Source of the DNA: Desulfuromonas sp. DDH964
GTDB lineage: Bacteria; Desulfobacterota; Desulfuromonadia; Desulfuromonadales; DDH964
Assembly (NCBI RefSeq): GCF_001611275.1
Contig: NZ_CP015080.1
Coordinates: forward strand, 124,001 to 188,000
DNA: 64,000 bases
Direction of reading: 5' to 3'
A model generated the notes under the pieces. The model was not told where the DNA came from and did no database searches. It was given only the letters and a program-made list of their open reading frames with translations. Within the stretch, counting starts at the first letter, position 1; each line of letters begins with the position of its first letter. The position numbers and the translations under genes were made by a program. This document shows, piece after piece, positions 27,397 through 35,301 of the stretch.

Positions 27397-28209
27397 ATGA
27401 CCGACGTCTACAACACCATCGACACCGCCTCCCGACAGCAGGTCGAGCAGCTCGCCGCGATCCTGGAACTACGCGCCGCCGACCCGCAGCAGCGGGCGAT
27501 GCTGCGCGCCTACCTGGAGCGGATCGACTTCCCCGCCCGAGCCCGTGTGGTCGAGGTCGGCTGCGGCACCGGGCCGGTGGCCCGGGTGCTGGCCCAAATC
27601 CCCGACGTCGGTGCCGTGATCGGCATCGATCCGTCGCCAGTGCTGCTTGGCAGAGCCCGGCAACTCGCCGCGAATCAGTGCAAACTGACATTTCGGGAAA
27701 GCTCCGCAGAGGCTTTGCCGCTGACGGACGCCAGTCAGGACGTGGTCGTTTTTCACACCTCCCTCTGCCACCTCACCGACCCGGCCGCCGCGCTGCACGA
27801 AGCCTTTCGAGTGCTGGTGCCGGGAGGCTGGCTGGCGGTCTTCGACGGCGATTATGCCTCAACCACCTTCGGCACCGACGACCTCGATCCCCTGCAGCTC
27901 TGCGCCGCGTCCTTCCGTCGTGCCTTCATCCACGACAGCTGGCTGGCCCGGCGCGCGCCGGGCCTGGCCGAGGGGGCCGGATTCACGGTCCGCGACTTTC
28001 GCACCTTCAGCTACAGCGAAACCCGGCCCGACTACCTGCTGAGCGTGGTCGATCGCGGTGCCGAGGCGTTGGCCGAGGAAGGAGTTATCGGGCGGGAGCT
28101 GGCAGCGGCAATGAAGGGCGAGGCCCGGCAGCGCACGCGGAAAGGACGGTTTTTCGGCCAGATCGGCTATGCGGCACTGATCGCGCGCAAGCCGGCTTCG
28201 GAAGGCTAA
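27397..28209 (+). CDS. Class I SAM-dependent methyltransferase (UbiE-like)
   Basis: A 270-residue methyltransferase with motif I VVEVGCGTGPVARVL (about residues 51-65), the acidic IGIDPSP loop, SAEALPLTDASQDVV (motif II) and FRVLVPGGWLAVFDGD. It lies 19 bp behind the hydrolase gene, so it is the last intact gene of that operon. The substrate is unknown; thiol methylation or small-molecule methylation both fit. Confidence 0.82.
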   Translation: MTDVYNTIDTASRQQVEQLAAILELRAADPQQRAMLRAYLERIDFPARARVVEVGCGTGPVARVLAQIPDVGAVIGIDPSPVLLGRARQLAANQCKLTFRESSAEALPLTDASQDVVVFHTSLCHLTDPAAALHEAFRVLVPGGWLAVFDGDYASTTFGTDDLDPLQLCAASFRRAFIHDSWLARRAPGLAEGAGFTVRDFRTFSYSETRPDYLLSVVDRGAEALAEEGVIGRELAAAMKGEARQRTRKGRFFGQIGYAALIARKPASEG

Positions 28210-28239
28210 TTCCGCAGAAAAACGTTGAAGCGATGGGGA

Positions 28240-28370
28240 TCTTCACCAACACGGTATCTCCCAAAGTACGCAGGGAAATGATGGTGGAGCGCTGCCGAAA
28301 CCTGTTGGGGTTTTCATGACCCACGACTGCGGCGTCTGCCCGCTGCGGGAGGGACTCAACGGCGGGAGAG
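28240..28370 (+). pseudogene. Relic of a DUF2325 gene
   Basis: Read with one frameshift at about 28307, the translation gives KVRREMMVERCRNLLG then VFMTHDCGVCPLREGL. This aligns without gaps over 32 residues with the C-terminal half of the intact DUF2325 protein at 30083 (RARREVMKVARAQ.. MSHQCGVCAVRDCL). The N-terminal half is missing. Confidence 0.7.
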
Positions 28371-28741
28371 AGGAACGGCAGGCGCAATGCAACGCCGCGG
28401 CTTTTCTACGCCGGGCCGGCTACCCGGCGCCGGAGGACTGGCGGGCGGCGCTGGCCCACCTGAGGCGGCGTTTCGGCGAGGAACCCTGCCCCCATGAGGT
28501 CGGTGTCTTTCTGGCTATCCGCTCAAGGACGTGGCCGCCTTTCTCGGCTGGAGGAAGCGACCGCTCAGCTCACAGCAACTCTTGAAGATCTACGGTCAGC
28601 CACGCCGCAGCCTGTGGTTGGCCGAGCATTACCGGCAGCTGCGCCGGCAACATGGCCCAACGACTCTCGGCCCCCTTAGCGATGCCGCCGGTTTGAATAC
28701 TGCTCAATTTGCCGATTTGACTGTCATCGACAAAACGACCT
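28371..28741 (+). pseudogene. Frameshifted DUF3793 gene remnant
   Basis: The first frame reads AAFLRRAGYP ... LAHLRRRFGEE ... CPHEVGVFL, then a missing G near 28516 (TTTCTGGCTATCC) shifts it. The next frame continues GYPLKDVAAFLGW ... LLKIYGQPRRSLWLAEHYRQLRR, the DUF3793 C-terminal half. The N-terminal half of the family is not seen. A single-base sequencing error would restore the frame but not the missing N-terminus. Confidence 0.7.
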
Positions 28742-29887
28742 TCACCCCAGCGCCTTTTTCATCCTCTCCAGCGCTTCAACCAGCAGGCTGCGCGGGCAGC
28801 CGAAATTAAGGCGCACGAAGCCGGGGGCGCCGAAATCGCCGCCGTCGGAGAGGCCGACCCCCGCGGCTTCGAAGAATTGCCCCGGCTGATCAAGGCCGCG
28901 GGCGCGGGTGTCGATCCACGCCAGACAGGTGGCCTCGACCGGGGTCATCGCCAGCCCCGGCATGGCGGCGATCGCCTGCGTCACCAGTTCGTGATTGCCA
29001 CGCAGATAGGCGAGCAACTCCTGCCGCCACGGTTCGCCGTGACGATAGGCGGCTTCGGCGGCGGTCAGCCCCAGGGTGTTGACGTGCGGCACGATGCGCC
29101 CCATCGCCTGCTTGAATTGCTTGCGCAGCTGCGGATCGGAGATTACCGCGAAGGAGCAGCCGAGTCCGGGGATATTGTAGGTTTTGCTCGGTGCGAGCAG
29201 AGTGATGCAGCGGCTGGCGACCCCCGGATCGAGGGTCGCGATCGGTATATGGCGCTGCTCCGGATTCAGCACCAGCCCGGCGTGGATGTCGTCGGAGCCG
29301 ATCACCAGATCGTGGCGGCGCGCAATCTCCGCCAGCGCCTCCAGTTCCGGGCGGCTCCAGGCGCGCCCCACCGGATTGTGCGGGTTGCACAGCAGCAGCA
29401 GCCGGGTGCGCGGGGTGATGGCCGCTTCGATGGCGGCAAAATCAAATTGCCAGCGTTGCTCGCGCAGCACCAGTGGCACATCCAGCAGCTCGCGTTCGGA
29501 CAACCCCGGCGCCGATAAAAACGGCGGGTAGATCGGCGAGCTGGTCAGTACTGCGTCCCCCCTTTCGCCGACCGCGCGACACAGCACGTTCAGGCCGGTC
29601 ACCAGTCCCGGCAGCCAGACCAGTTCCTCCGCCCCGATTTGCCAGGCAAAGTCCCGCTGCAGGTGGTCGATGACCGCCCGGCGCAACCCGTCGCCCGGCG
29701 CCGTGTAGCCAAATACCCCATGGTCGATCCGTTCATGCAGGGCGGCCAGGACCGCCGGCGGTGCGGCAAAGTCCATATCGGCCACCCACAGCGGGAGGAT
29801 GTCGCGACCGGCATAGCGGTTCCATTTTTCGCTGCCGGTCTGGCGGCGGTCGATAAGCTGGTCGAAATCGAAAAGCGGTTGCGGCAT
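28742..29887 (-). CDS. patB: PatB/MalY-type cystathionine beta-lyase (C-S lyase)
   Basis: A 381-residue fold-type I PLP enzyme. Markers are the LPLWVADMDFAAPPAV head, CNPHNPVGRAWS, GSDDIHAGL and the PLP-lysine motif LAPSKTYNIPGL. MalY/PatB enzymes cleave cystathionine, cysteine or S-alkyl-cysteines into pyruvate, ammonia and a thiol, so it can release sulfur or homocysteine. GAGGA lies ahead of the ATG. It is divergent from the DUF2325 gene, whose promoter region carries a sulfur box. Confidence 0.9.
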   Translation of the reverse strand: MPQPLFDFDQLIDRRQTGSEKWNRYAGRDILPLWVADMDFAAPPAVLAALHERIDHGVFGYTAPGDGLRRAVIDHLQRDFAWQIGAEELVWLPGLVTGLNVLCRAVGERGDAVLTSSPIYPPFLSAPGLSERELLDVPLVLREQRWQFDFAAIEAAITPRTRLLLLCNPHNPVGRAWSRPELEALAEIARRHDLVIGSDDIHAGLVLNPEQRHIPIATLDPGVASRCITLLAPSKTYNIPGLGCSFAVISDPQLRKQFKQAMGRIVPHVNTLGLTAAEAAYRHGEPWRQELLAYLRGNHELVTQAIAAMPGLAMTPVEATCLAWIDTRARGLDQPGQFFEAAGVGLSDGGDFGAPGFVRLNFGCPRSLLVEALERMKKALG

Positions 29888-29976
29888 GAAGAATCCTCAC
29901 TGACGTTTGTCCACAGGGGGGCTCCTTCTGCGAGCCGCGGTGGGTGGCTGGTTTTCGCGAAAACCGCAGAAACATC

Positions 29977-30021
29977 TTGACAGGGCCCGCCTGCCCGATT
30001 TAAATTCTATCTAAACGATAG
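29977..30021 (+). promoter_or_regulatory. Promoter and sulfur box of the DUF2325-amidotransferase operon
   Basis: TTGACA at 29977, a 17-bp spacer and TTAAAT at 30000, followed directly by the box CTATCTAAACGATAG (30007-30021). The box covers the start site, as expected for repression. Confidence 0.72.
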
Positions 30022-30082
30022 GGTTATAGCATTTTCACCGACAGAAGGCCAGAAGTCAAAAGTTTTTTCCGCAGGAGCGGCC

Positions 30083-30382
30083 ATGCAGATTTCCCTGATC
30101 GGCGGACTTGACCGGCTGCAGCGCCACTACCGGGAAGAGGCGCAGAAGCTCGGGATCGAGCTGCGCGTCTACAATACCGCGGAAACCAATCTTGCCGCCA
30201 AGGTCAGCCATTGCCAGGCGGTGCTGCTGCTCACCGGCAAGATCTCCCACCGGGCCCGGCGCGAAGTGATGAAGGTCGCCCGGGCGCAGCGGATTCCGGT
30301 CTCCATGTCGCATCAGTGCGGGGTCTGCGCGGTCCGGGATTGCCTGAATTGCCTGCAACAGCAGGGCGCAACGCGGAGCTGA
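30083..30382 (+). CDS. DUF2325 protein
   Basis: A 99-residue cytoplasmic protein. The DUF2325 pattern is a GGL start, NTAETNLAAKVSHCQAVLLLTGKISH and a Cys-rich end, SHQCGVCAVRDCLNCL, with four Cys that could bind metal or respond to redox state. The function of the family is unknown. It is the first gene behind a sulfur box and is followed 2 bp later by an amidotransferase. A decayed relative lies at 28.2 kb. Confidence 0.82.
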   Translation: MQISLIGGLDRLQRHYREEAQKLGIELRVYNTAETNLAAKVSHCQAVLLLTGKISHRARREVMKVARAQRIPVSMSHQCGVCAVRDCLNCLQQQGATRS

Positions 30383-30384
30383 CC

Positions 30385-31206
30385 ATGTGCCAACTGCTCG
30401 GGATGAACTGCAACGTCCCCACCGACATCTGTTTCTCCTTTACCGGTTTTCGCCGCCGCGGCGGGGCGACCGACGTCCATGGCGACGGCTGGGGGATCGG
30501 CTTTTTCGAGGGGAAGGGGGCGCGGCTGTTTCTCGACCCGCAGCCATCCGCCCACTCGCCGCTGGCGGAGCTGGTGCGATCCTATCCGATCCGGTCGCTG
30601 AACGTCATCGCTCACATCCGCAAAGCGACCGCAGGGGTGGTGACCCTGGAGAATACCCATCCGTTCCAGCGTGAGCTCTGGGGGCGGCACTGGCTCTTCG
30701 CCCACAACGGCCACCTGCCGCTGTTCAAGCCTGCCCTGGATGGCAATTTCATGCCGGTCGGCAACACCGACAGCGAATGGATCTTCTGCTGGCTGCTGCA
30801 AAGCCTCAAGCAGCGCTTCGGCACCACGCCCCCGGCACCGGCCGCGCTGTTTGCCGTCCTGCAGGAGCTGACCCTGGAATTTGCCCCGCAGGGGATCAGC
30901 AATTACCTGCTCAGCAACGGGCAGGTGATGGTCGCCCATTGTTCGACGCGGCTCAGTTATATTGTGCGTCAGGCACCCTTCGGCGAGGCGCATCTGGTGG
31001 ATGAGGATGTGGCTGTCGATTTCCGTGAACTGACCACGCCGCGCGACCGGGTGGCGGTGATCACCTCGCTGCCGCTGACCGACAACGAGGCCTGGGTCGA
31101 CATGCGCCCCGGCACCCTGTGGATGTTTCGCGAGGGGGAGGTGGTCGAACAGGCCGACACCGCGCCCAGTCCGGTGCAGTCGCTGGAGAGCAGTCCGTTG
31201 AGGTGA
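30385..31206 (+). CDS. Class II glutamine amidotransferase (YafJ/EgtC-like)
   Basis: A 273-residue N-terminal-nucleophile hydrolase. The mature N-terminus would be Cys2 (MCQLLGMN), followed by HGDGWGIGFF, AHIRKAT, THPF and FAHNGHL, all class II amidotransferase motifs. No synthase domain is attached. YafJ-type proteins have unknown substrates, while EgtC trims a gamma-glutamyl group in ergothioneine synthesis; a gamma-glutamyl hydrolase role on a sulfur compound would suit the regulation. ATG 30385 is fixed by the need for Cys at position 2. Confidence 0.85.
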   Translation: MCQLLGMNCNVPTDICFSFTGFRRRGGATDVHGDGWGIGFFEGKGARLFLDPQPSAHSPLAELVRSYPIRSLNVIAHIRKATAGVVTLENTHPFQRELWGRHWLFAHNGHLPLFKPALDGNFMPVGNTDSEWIFCWLLQSLKQRFGTTPPAPAALFAVLQELTLEFAPQGISNYLLSNGQVMVAHCSTRLSYIVRQAPFGEAHLVDEDVAVDFRELTTPRDRVAVITSLPLTDNEAWVDMRPGTLWMFREGEVVEQADTAPSPVQSLESSPLR

Positions 31207-31234
31207 ATCTGAGGGGGTTTGCCCGGACGCGGTT

Positions 31235-33391
31235 TTAACCTGTCACCGGACAAACGGCATGGAGGGAGACCTTCTGGATGCTGATGGCATCGACCGGGCA
31301 GGCGGCGACACAGGCGCCGCAGCGGATGCAGTCGGCCTGGTTGATCCAGACCTGGCTGACCTCATCGACCTTGCGGGCGATCTTCCAGCCGGTCAATCGG
31401 CCATTGGCGTCGTGATGCAGGCTCTTGATCTTGAGGATACACTCGGGACGTGGTTTGGCTTTGACGCACCAGTCGCAGTAGATGCACTTGTCGCTGTCGA
31501 TTTCGTATTTGAAGTGGCACTGATAGCAGCGCTGCGCTTCATCACCGGAGGTCTCGGCGCTGAACCCCAGATCAACCTCGGTCATCAGATCGCGCCGTGC
31601 CAGCGGAGTGGTCGGCATCCTCTGCAGCGGTACCGCGTCCATCTCGCGAATCCGGCCGCTGTCGGTAACATCCTCAATCTGCGCCACATCCTTGAGCCGG
31701 TCTGTTCCCGTCAGAAACCGGTCGACCACCCTGACGCACTCCTTGGCATGGCCAATCGCCTGAATCAGTGACCACGCACCGGTGGCAAAGTCGCCGGCGA
31801 CAAAAATATTCTCCTGTGCCGTGCTGTGGGCCGCGCCGCTCTTAAGCCAGCCATCCTCCTGCACCAGCTGCCGGCGAAGGTTCGCATCGATCCAGCGGGT
31901 GTCGGGAACCTGGCCGGTGGCGAGCAGCACCGTGTCAACCGGGATTTCAACTTCGCTGCCCGAAATTTCGACCGGGCGGCGGCGCCCGCTGGCATCGGGC
32001 TGGCCGAGTTCAGTGCGCACAAAGCGCATCGCCGTGATCCTGCCCTTTTCGCCAACGAACGCCCTCGGCGCGACCATGCAGTGCAGGGGGATCTGCTCGT
32101 GTGCCAGCTCTTCGAGTTCACCCGGGGTGACAAGCATCTCCTCGACCGAGCGGCGGTACATGACTTTGACCTGGTCCTGCGGCATCCGCAAAATCGAGCC
32201 CGCGGCAACGGGACCTGCCTCTTCCGTTTCGAGCTGTAGTGTCGCTCCGCCCAGCCTGCGGGCGGTGCGCGCACAGTCCATGGCGGTAAAACCGCCGCCG
32301 ATGACCACCACCTTCTCGCCAACTTCGGCGCGGCCGGTGGTATTGACTTCGAGCAGAAAGTCGAGGCCGTGTCGCACCCCCGCCAGTTCCTTGCCCGGCA
32401 GATCAAGGTGATTGGGGCGCAGGGTGCCGGCGGCCAGCACCACGGCATCGTACTCTGCCGCCAGCTCGGTCAGGGAAAGACTTTCACCGATGCAGGTATT
32501 GCAGATGATCTCAACGCCGAGCGCGACGATCTGCGCGATCTCCTGATCGATAATTTCACGCGGCAGGCGAAAAACCGGAATCCCCTGATTCAGCATGCCG
32601 CCCGGCTGGTGGTGTTTTTCGTAAACCCGAACCTGATGGCCGAGCAGGGCCAATTGCCGGGCCGCGGCAAGACCGGCGACACCGGCACCGACGATGGCAA
32701 CACGCTTGCCGGACGCCGCAAACCACGGGTCGAGCACGACCAACCCCTGATCTTGGTAATCGGCCGCCGCCCGTTTTGAAAAACAGATGGCGACGGAATC
32801 ACCCAGACCGTCCCAGCCGTGGCGGCATTCGGCTTCGCAGGGGCGCGCGCAGACGCGGCCGAGGACGGCCGGGAAGACATTGTCGCGCAGGTTGATCCGG
32901 TAGGCATCGGCGTGACGGCCGGCAAAAATGGCCGCCAGATAGTCGGGAATATCGGTGGCGGCCGGACAGGCTTTCTGACAGGGAATATTCTGCTCAAGCC
33001 AGGCCAAGTCTTTCGGCTGATCGGCACGGCCGAGCAGCCTGGAGAGCGCGCAGGAGGCGAGGGGCGCGGCCATCTCCTGGCGCTGTTCGTTCCAGCCGCC
33101 CAAGTGGTAGGTTTGCGGCTGGACCCCCGCCTGCAATGGTTGATCCTGACGCCGGGCAGCGACAATCTTCGCCATCAGCGGCAGGCGACTCCCCTGCGCC
33201 AGAGCGCGCTGCGCAAACACCTTCGCCGCGAAGGTATCGCCGCGCGTGGCGCTGCGCCGCTGATAGGCGGTCGCGATCAGCTCGCACACCGCGGTTTCGG
33301 TCGGGACTCCTGCATCGCACAAGAGGGCGACCGCTTCTTCAATTTGCTCGGCGTCGATGAGCGCCTGGGCTTGTACCAGAAGTTTTTGCAT
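31235..33391 (-). CDS. GltD-like FAD/NAD(P)H oxidoreductase with ferredoxin domain, sulfite reductase electron donor
   Basis: A 718-residue flavoprotein. An N-terminal helical extension (residues 1-120) precedes the GltD 4Fe-4S region (CQKACPAATDIPDYL and RVCARPCEAECRH), FAD motif VAIVGAGVAGLAAA, NAD motif VVVIGGGFTAMDCA and VAGDFATGAWSLIQAI. At the C-terminus are CYQCHFKYEID, CIYCDWC and a bacterial ferredoxin CIRCGACVAACP. It lies 16 bp downstream of the sulfite reductase gene in the same operon and should pass electrons from NAD(P)H to it. Family and context support this; direct evidence is lacking. Confidence 0.88.
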   Translation of the reverse strand: MQKLLVQAQALIDAEQIEEAVALLCDAGVPTETAVCELIATAYQRRSATRGDTFAAKVFAQRALAQGSRLPLMAKIVAARRQDQPLQAGVQPQTYHLGGWNEQRQEMAAPLASCALSRLLGRADQPKDLAWLEQNIPCQKACPAATDIPDYLAAIFAGRHADAYRINLRDNVFPAVLGRVCARPCEAECRHGWDGLGDSVAICFSKRAAADYQDQGLVVLDPWFAASGKRVAIVGAGVAGLAAARQLALLGHQVRVYEKHHQPGGMLNQGIPVFRLPREIIDQEIAQIVALGVEIICNTCIGESLSLTELAAEYDAVVLAAGTLRPNHLDLPGKELAGVRHGLDFLLEVNTTGRAEVGEKVVVIGGGFTAMDCARTARRLGGATLQLETEEAGPVAAGSILRMPQDQVKVMYRRSVEEMLVTPGELEELAHEQIPLHCMVAPRAFVGEKGRITAMRFVRTELGQPDASGRRRPVEISGSEVEIPVDTVLLATGQVPDTRWIDANLRRQLVQEDGWLKSGAAHSTAQENIFVAGDFATGAWSLIQAIGHAKECVRVVDRFLTGTDRLKDVAQIEDVTDSGRIREMDAVPLQRMPTTPLARRDLMTEVDLGFSAETSGDEAQRCYQCHFKYEIDSDKCIYCDWCVKAKPRPECILKIKSLHHDANGRLTGWKIARKVDEVSQVWINQADCIRCGACVAACPVDAISIQKVSLHAVCPVTG

Positions 33392-33406
33392 AAAAGTCCG
33401 CTCGTT

Positions 33407-34990
33407 TCAGGCGATCAGGGTGCGCAGGGTTTCGATGCCGAGCCGTGCGCAGAAATCGACGAAACGCTCGCTCTCGCTCCGGCGCTGTTCAAGGTAGAGG
33501 TCGAGAATTCTGCGCACCGCGGAAACGATCTGCGAGCTCGCCACGTCGCCGAGATATTCGGCGATCTTGCCGGCCTCACTCAGTTTGCCGCCGACAAAAA
33601 TGCTGTAAGCCTCGGTGCTGCCGGTTTCCGGGTTGCGGGTCCGGGTGCCGCGCAGGCCGATATCGGCTACCCAGGCCTGGGCGCAGTTGTTCGGACAGCC
33701 GGTGATGTTGATACGCAGCGGACCAATCTTGCGCCAGTCGTTTTCATCGTCCGCCAGCGCGGCGTAGAGGCGGCGGCAGGCGTCCGGTGCGTCCGAGACC
33801 GCCAGTTTGCACAGGGTGCTGCCGACGCAGGCGACGATATCGGGCAGATGCTCATGGCCGGCAGTGCGCAGCCCGGCGCCGTGCAGGGCGTCAAGCAGCG
33901 CGGCGATGTTCTGGTTGGGAACCTCGTGCAGTTCGATGTTCTGACGGTTGGTGAACATCAGCACCCCGCCACCCAGCTCATCGGCCAGCCGCGAAATGGT
34001 GCGGGACCGCTCCGTGGTCAGTTCCGAGCGCGGAATCATGACGCGCACGATGCTCAGGCCGGGGTCGCGCTGGGGGATGACTTCCTCCCCGTTGAGGGAC
34101 ATGCGGCCGATGGTCGGAACCGGATTGCTGGCGACTTCGATCTGTTCCAGCCCGGCGATCCCCCGTTCGCGCAGGATCTCAAGGAGCAGCTCGCCGAACT
34201 TTGCCCCCCCCATGCGGTCCACCACCACCTTGAGACGCGCGTGGGCGCGCTGGCGACGGTTGCCGTGGCGACGAAAGGCCTCGATGGTGGCGCGGGTGAC
34301 CGGCAGCACCAGCTCTTCGGGAACCCAGTCGAAGATGACCTTGGCCAGAAAGGGGCGGGCGCCGAGTCCGCCGCCGGCGTGAAATTTCCAGCCGACCCTG
34401 TCGCCACGTCGCACCGGCACCCAGCCCTGGCAGTTTATCAGGGTCTGCGCCAGCGCATCGTTGGCGGGCGCGACACTGATCTTGTGCTTGCGCGGCAGGT
34501 TGCGCTGGTTCTGGATCTCTTCATCCGCTGCCATCAAGCGGATCAGGCGCAGCGAATCGCCGATCTGGTTGGTTCCGACTCCGGCCAGTGACGAGCCGAT
34601 AATATTGCGCGGCACATCGCCGCAGCCGTTTTTCGTCGTGATCCCGACCTCGGCCATCCCTTCGATGACCTTGTAGATATCCTGCTGGCGAACCCAGTGA
34701 AACTGCAGGGTCTGGCGCGTGGTGATGCAGAGCTCGTGCTGGGCGTATTCCGCGGCCAGATCGACCGCGCGGTTGAACTGACGGGTGGTCATGCGCCCGC
34801 CGGGGGTCACCACGCGGATCATGAAGAAGCTCGGTTGCAGCTGGTGATAGACGCCGCTCCACTTGAACATCGCCAGCTCATTGGGGGTGATGTCGGCAAA
34901 CGGGCGGCGGGCGATCTCACGAAAATCGAAATCGGGATCGATCTCCAGCTTATCCTTTTCGACTTGCGTCAATTCAGGTTGTGCTTTCAT
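33407..34990 (-). CDS. Siroheme sulfite (or nitrite) reductase hemoprotein
   Basis: A 527-residue single-chain enzyme with two ferredoxin-like half-domains and the siroheme/4Fe-4S motif ACVGSTLC followed by TGCPNNCAQ (C-x5-C and C-x3-C). TTRQTLQFH and NGCGDVPRNI are family markers. It reduces sulfite to sulfide (six electrons) or nitrite to ammonia; the surrounding cysteine, methionine and sulfate genes favour sulfite. GAGGT precedes the ATG. Its upstream region carries a truncated cysK tail and a promoter. Confidence 0.9.
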   Translation of the reverse strand: MKAQPELTQVEKDKLEIDPDFDFREIARRPFADITPNELAMFKWSGVYHQLQPSFFMIRVVTPGGRMTTRQFNRAVDLAAEYAQHELCITTRQTLQFHWVRQQDIYKVIEGMAEVGITTKNGCGDVPRNIIGSSLAGVGTNQIGDSLRLIRLMAADEEIQNQRNLPRKHKISVAPANDALAQTLINCQGWVPVRRGDRVGWKFHAGGGLGARPFLAKVIFDWVPEELVLPVTRATIEAFRRHGNRRQRAHARLKVVVDRMGGAKFGELLLEILRERGIAGLEQIEVASNPVPTIGRMSLNGEEVIPQRDPGLSIVRVMIPRSELTTERSRTISRLADELGGGVLMFTNRQNIELHEVPNQNIAALLDALHGAGLRTAGHEHLPDIVACVGSTLCKLAVSDAPDACRRLYAALADDENDWRKIGPLRINITGCPNNCAQAWVADIGLRGTRTRNPETGSTEAYSIFVGGKLSEAGKIAEYLGDVASSQIVSAVRRILDLYLEQRRSESERFVDFCARLGIETLRTLIA

Positions 34991-35041
34991 GCTCTGACCT
35001 CATTTTTCCAGCAAGGCTTCACCGCGCGGGGACCGTTGCGT

Positions 35042-35150
35042 TCAGACCAGGCCTTCAAACAGGAGGCTGGTCAGGTAGCGCTCGCCGGAATCGAGGCGGA
35101 CCGCGACGGCGACCGCCGCGCCACAAAAGATGCCGCCATCCTCTTCCTTC
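35042..35150 (-). pseudogene. cysK: Truncated 3' end of a cysK gene
   Basis: On the minus strand the frame reads EEDGGIFCGAAVAVAVRL then [16 protein letters not shown] and a stop. This matches the last 50 residues of the intact CysK at 8.4 kb ([14 protein letters not shown] ... [16 protein letters not shown]) with about 16 residues deleted in the middle. No start or upstream part remains. It lies in the 5' leader of the sulfite reductase operon. Confidence 0.85.
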
Positions 35151-35173
35151 AGGCTCAGCAAATTACAGGTTGA

Positions 35174-35203
35174 CTTATACGCTAAACTGAGTAAATTTGT
35201 CAA
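35174..35203 (-). promoter_or_regulatory. Promoter for the sulfite reductase operon
   Basis: On the minus strand TTGACA (35203-35198) and TATAAG (35179-35174) are 18 bp apart, about 180 bp upstream of the sulfite reductase start. No CTATnnAAnCGATAG box is present. The transcript would include the cysK relic in its leader. Confidence 0.55.
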
Positions 35204-35301
35204 GAAACGTAACTGCAATTGTTGACATGTTAGCGTCTTTATGTTTGACAAAAAATTCACACTAGCCCTTGTAGAATAAGACACCGATTACGGAGAACCC
35301 G

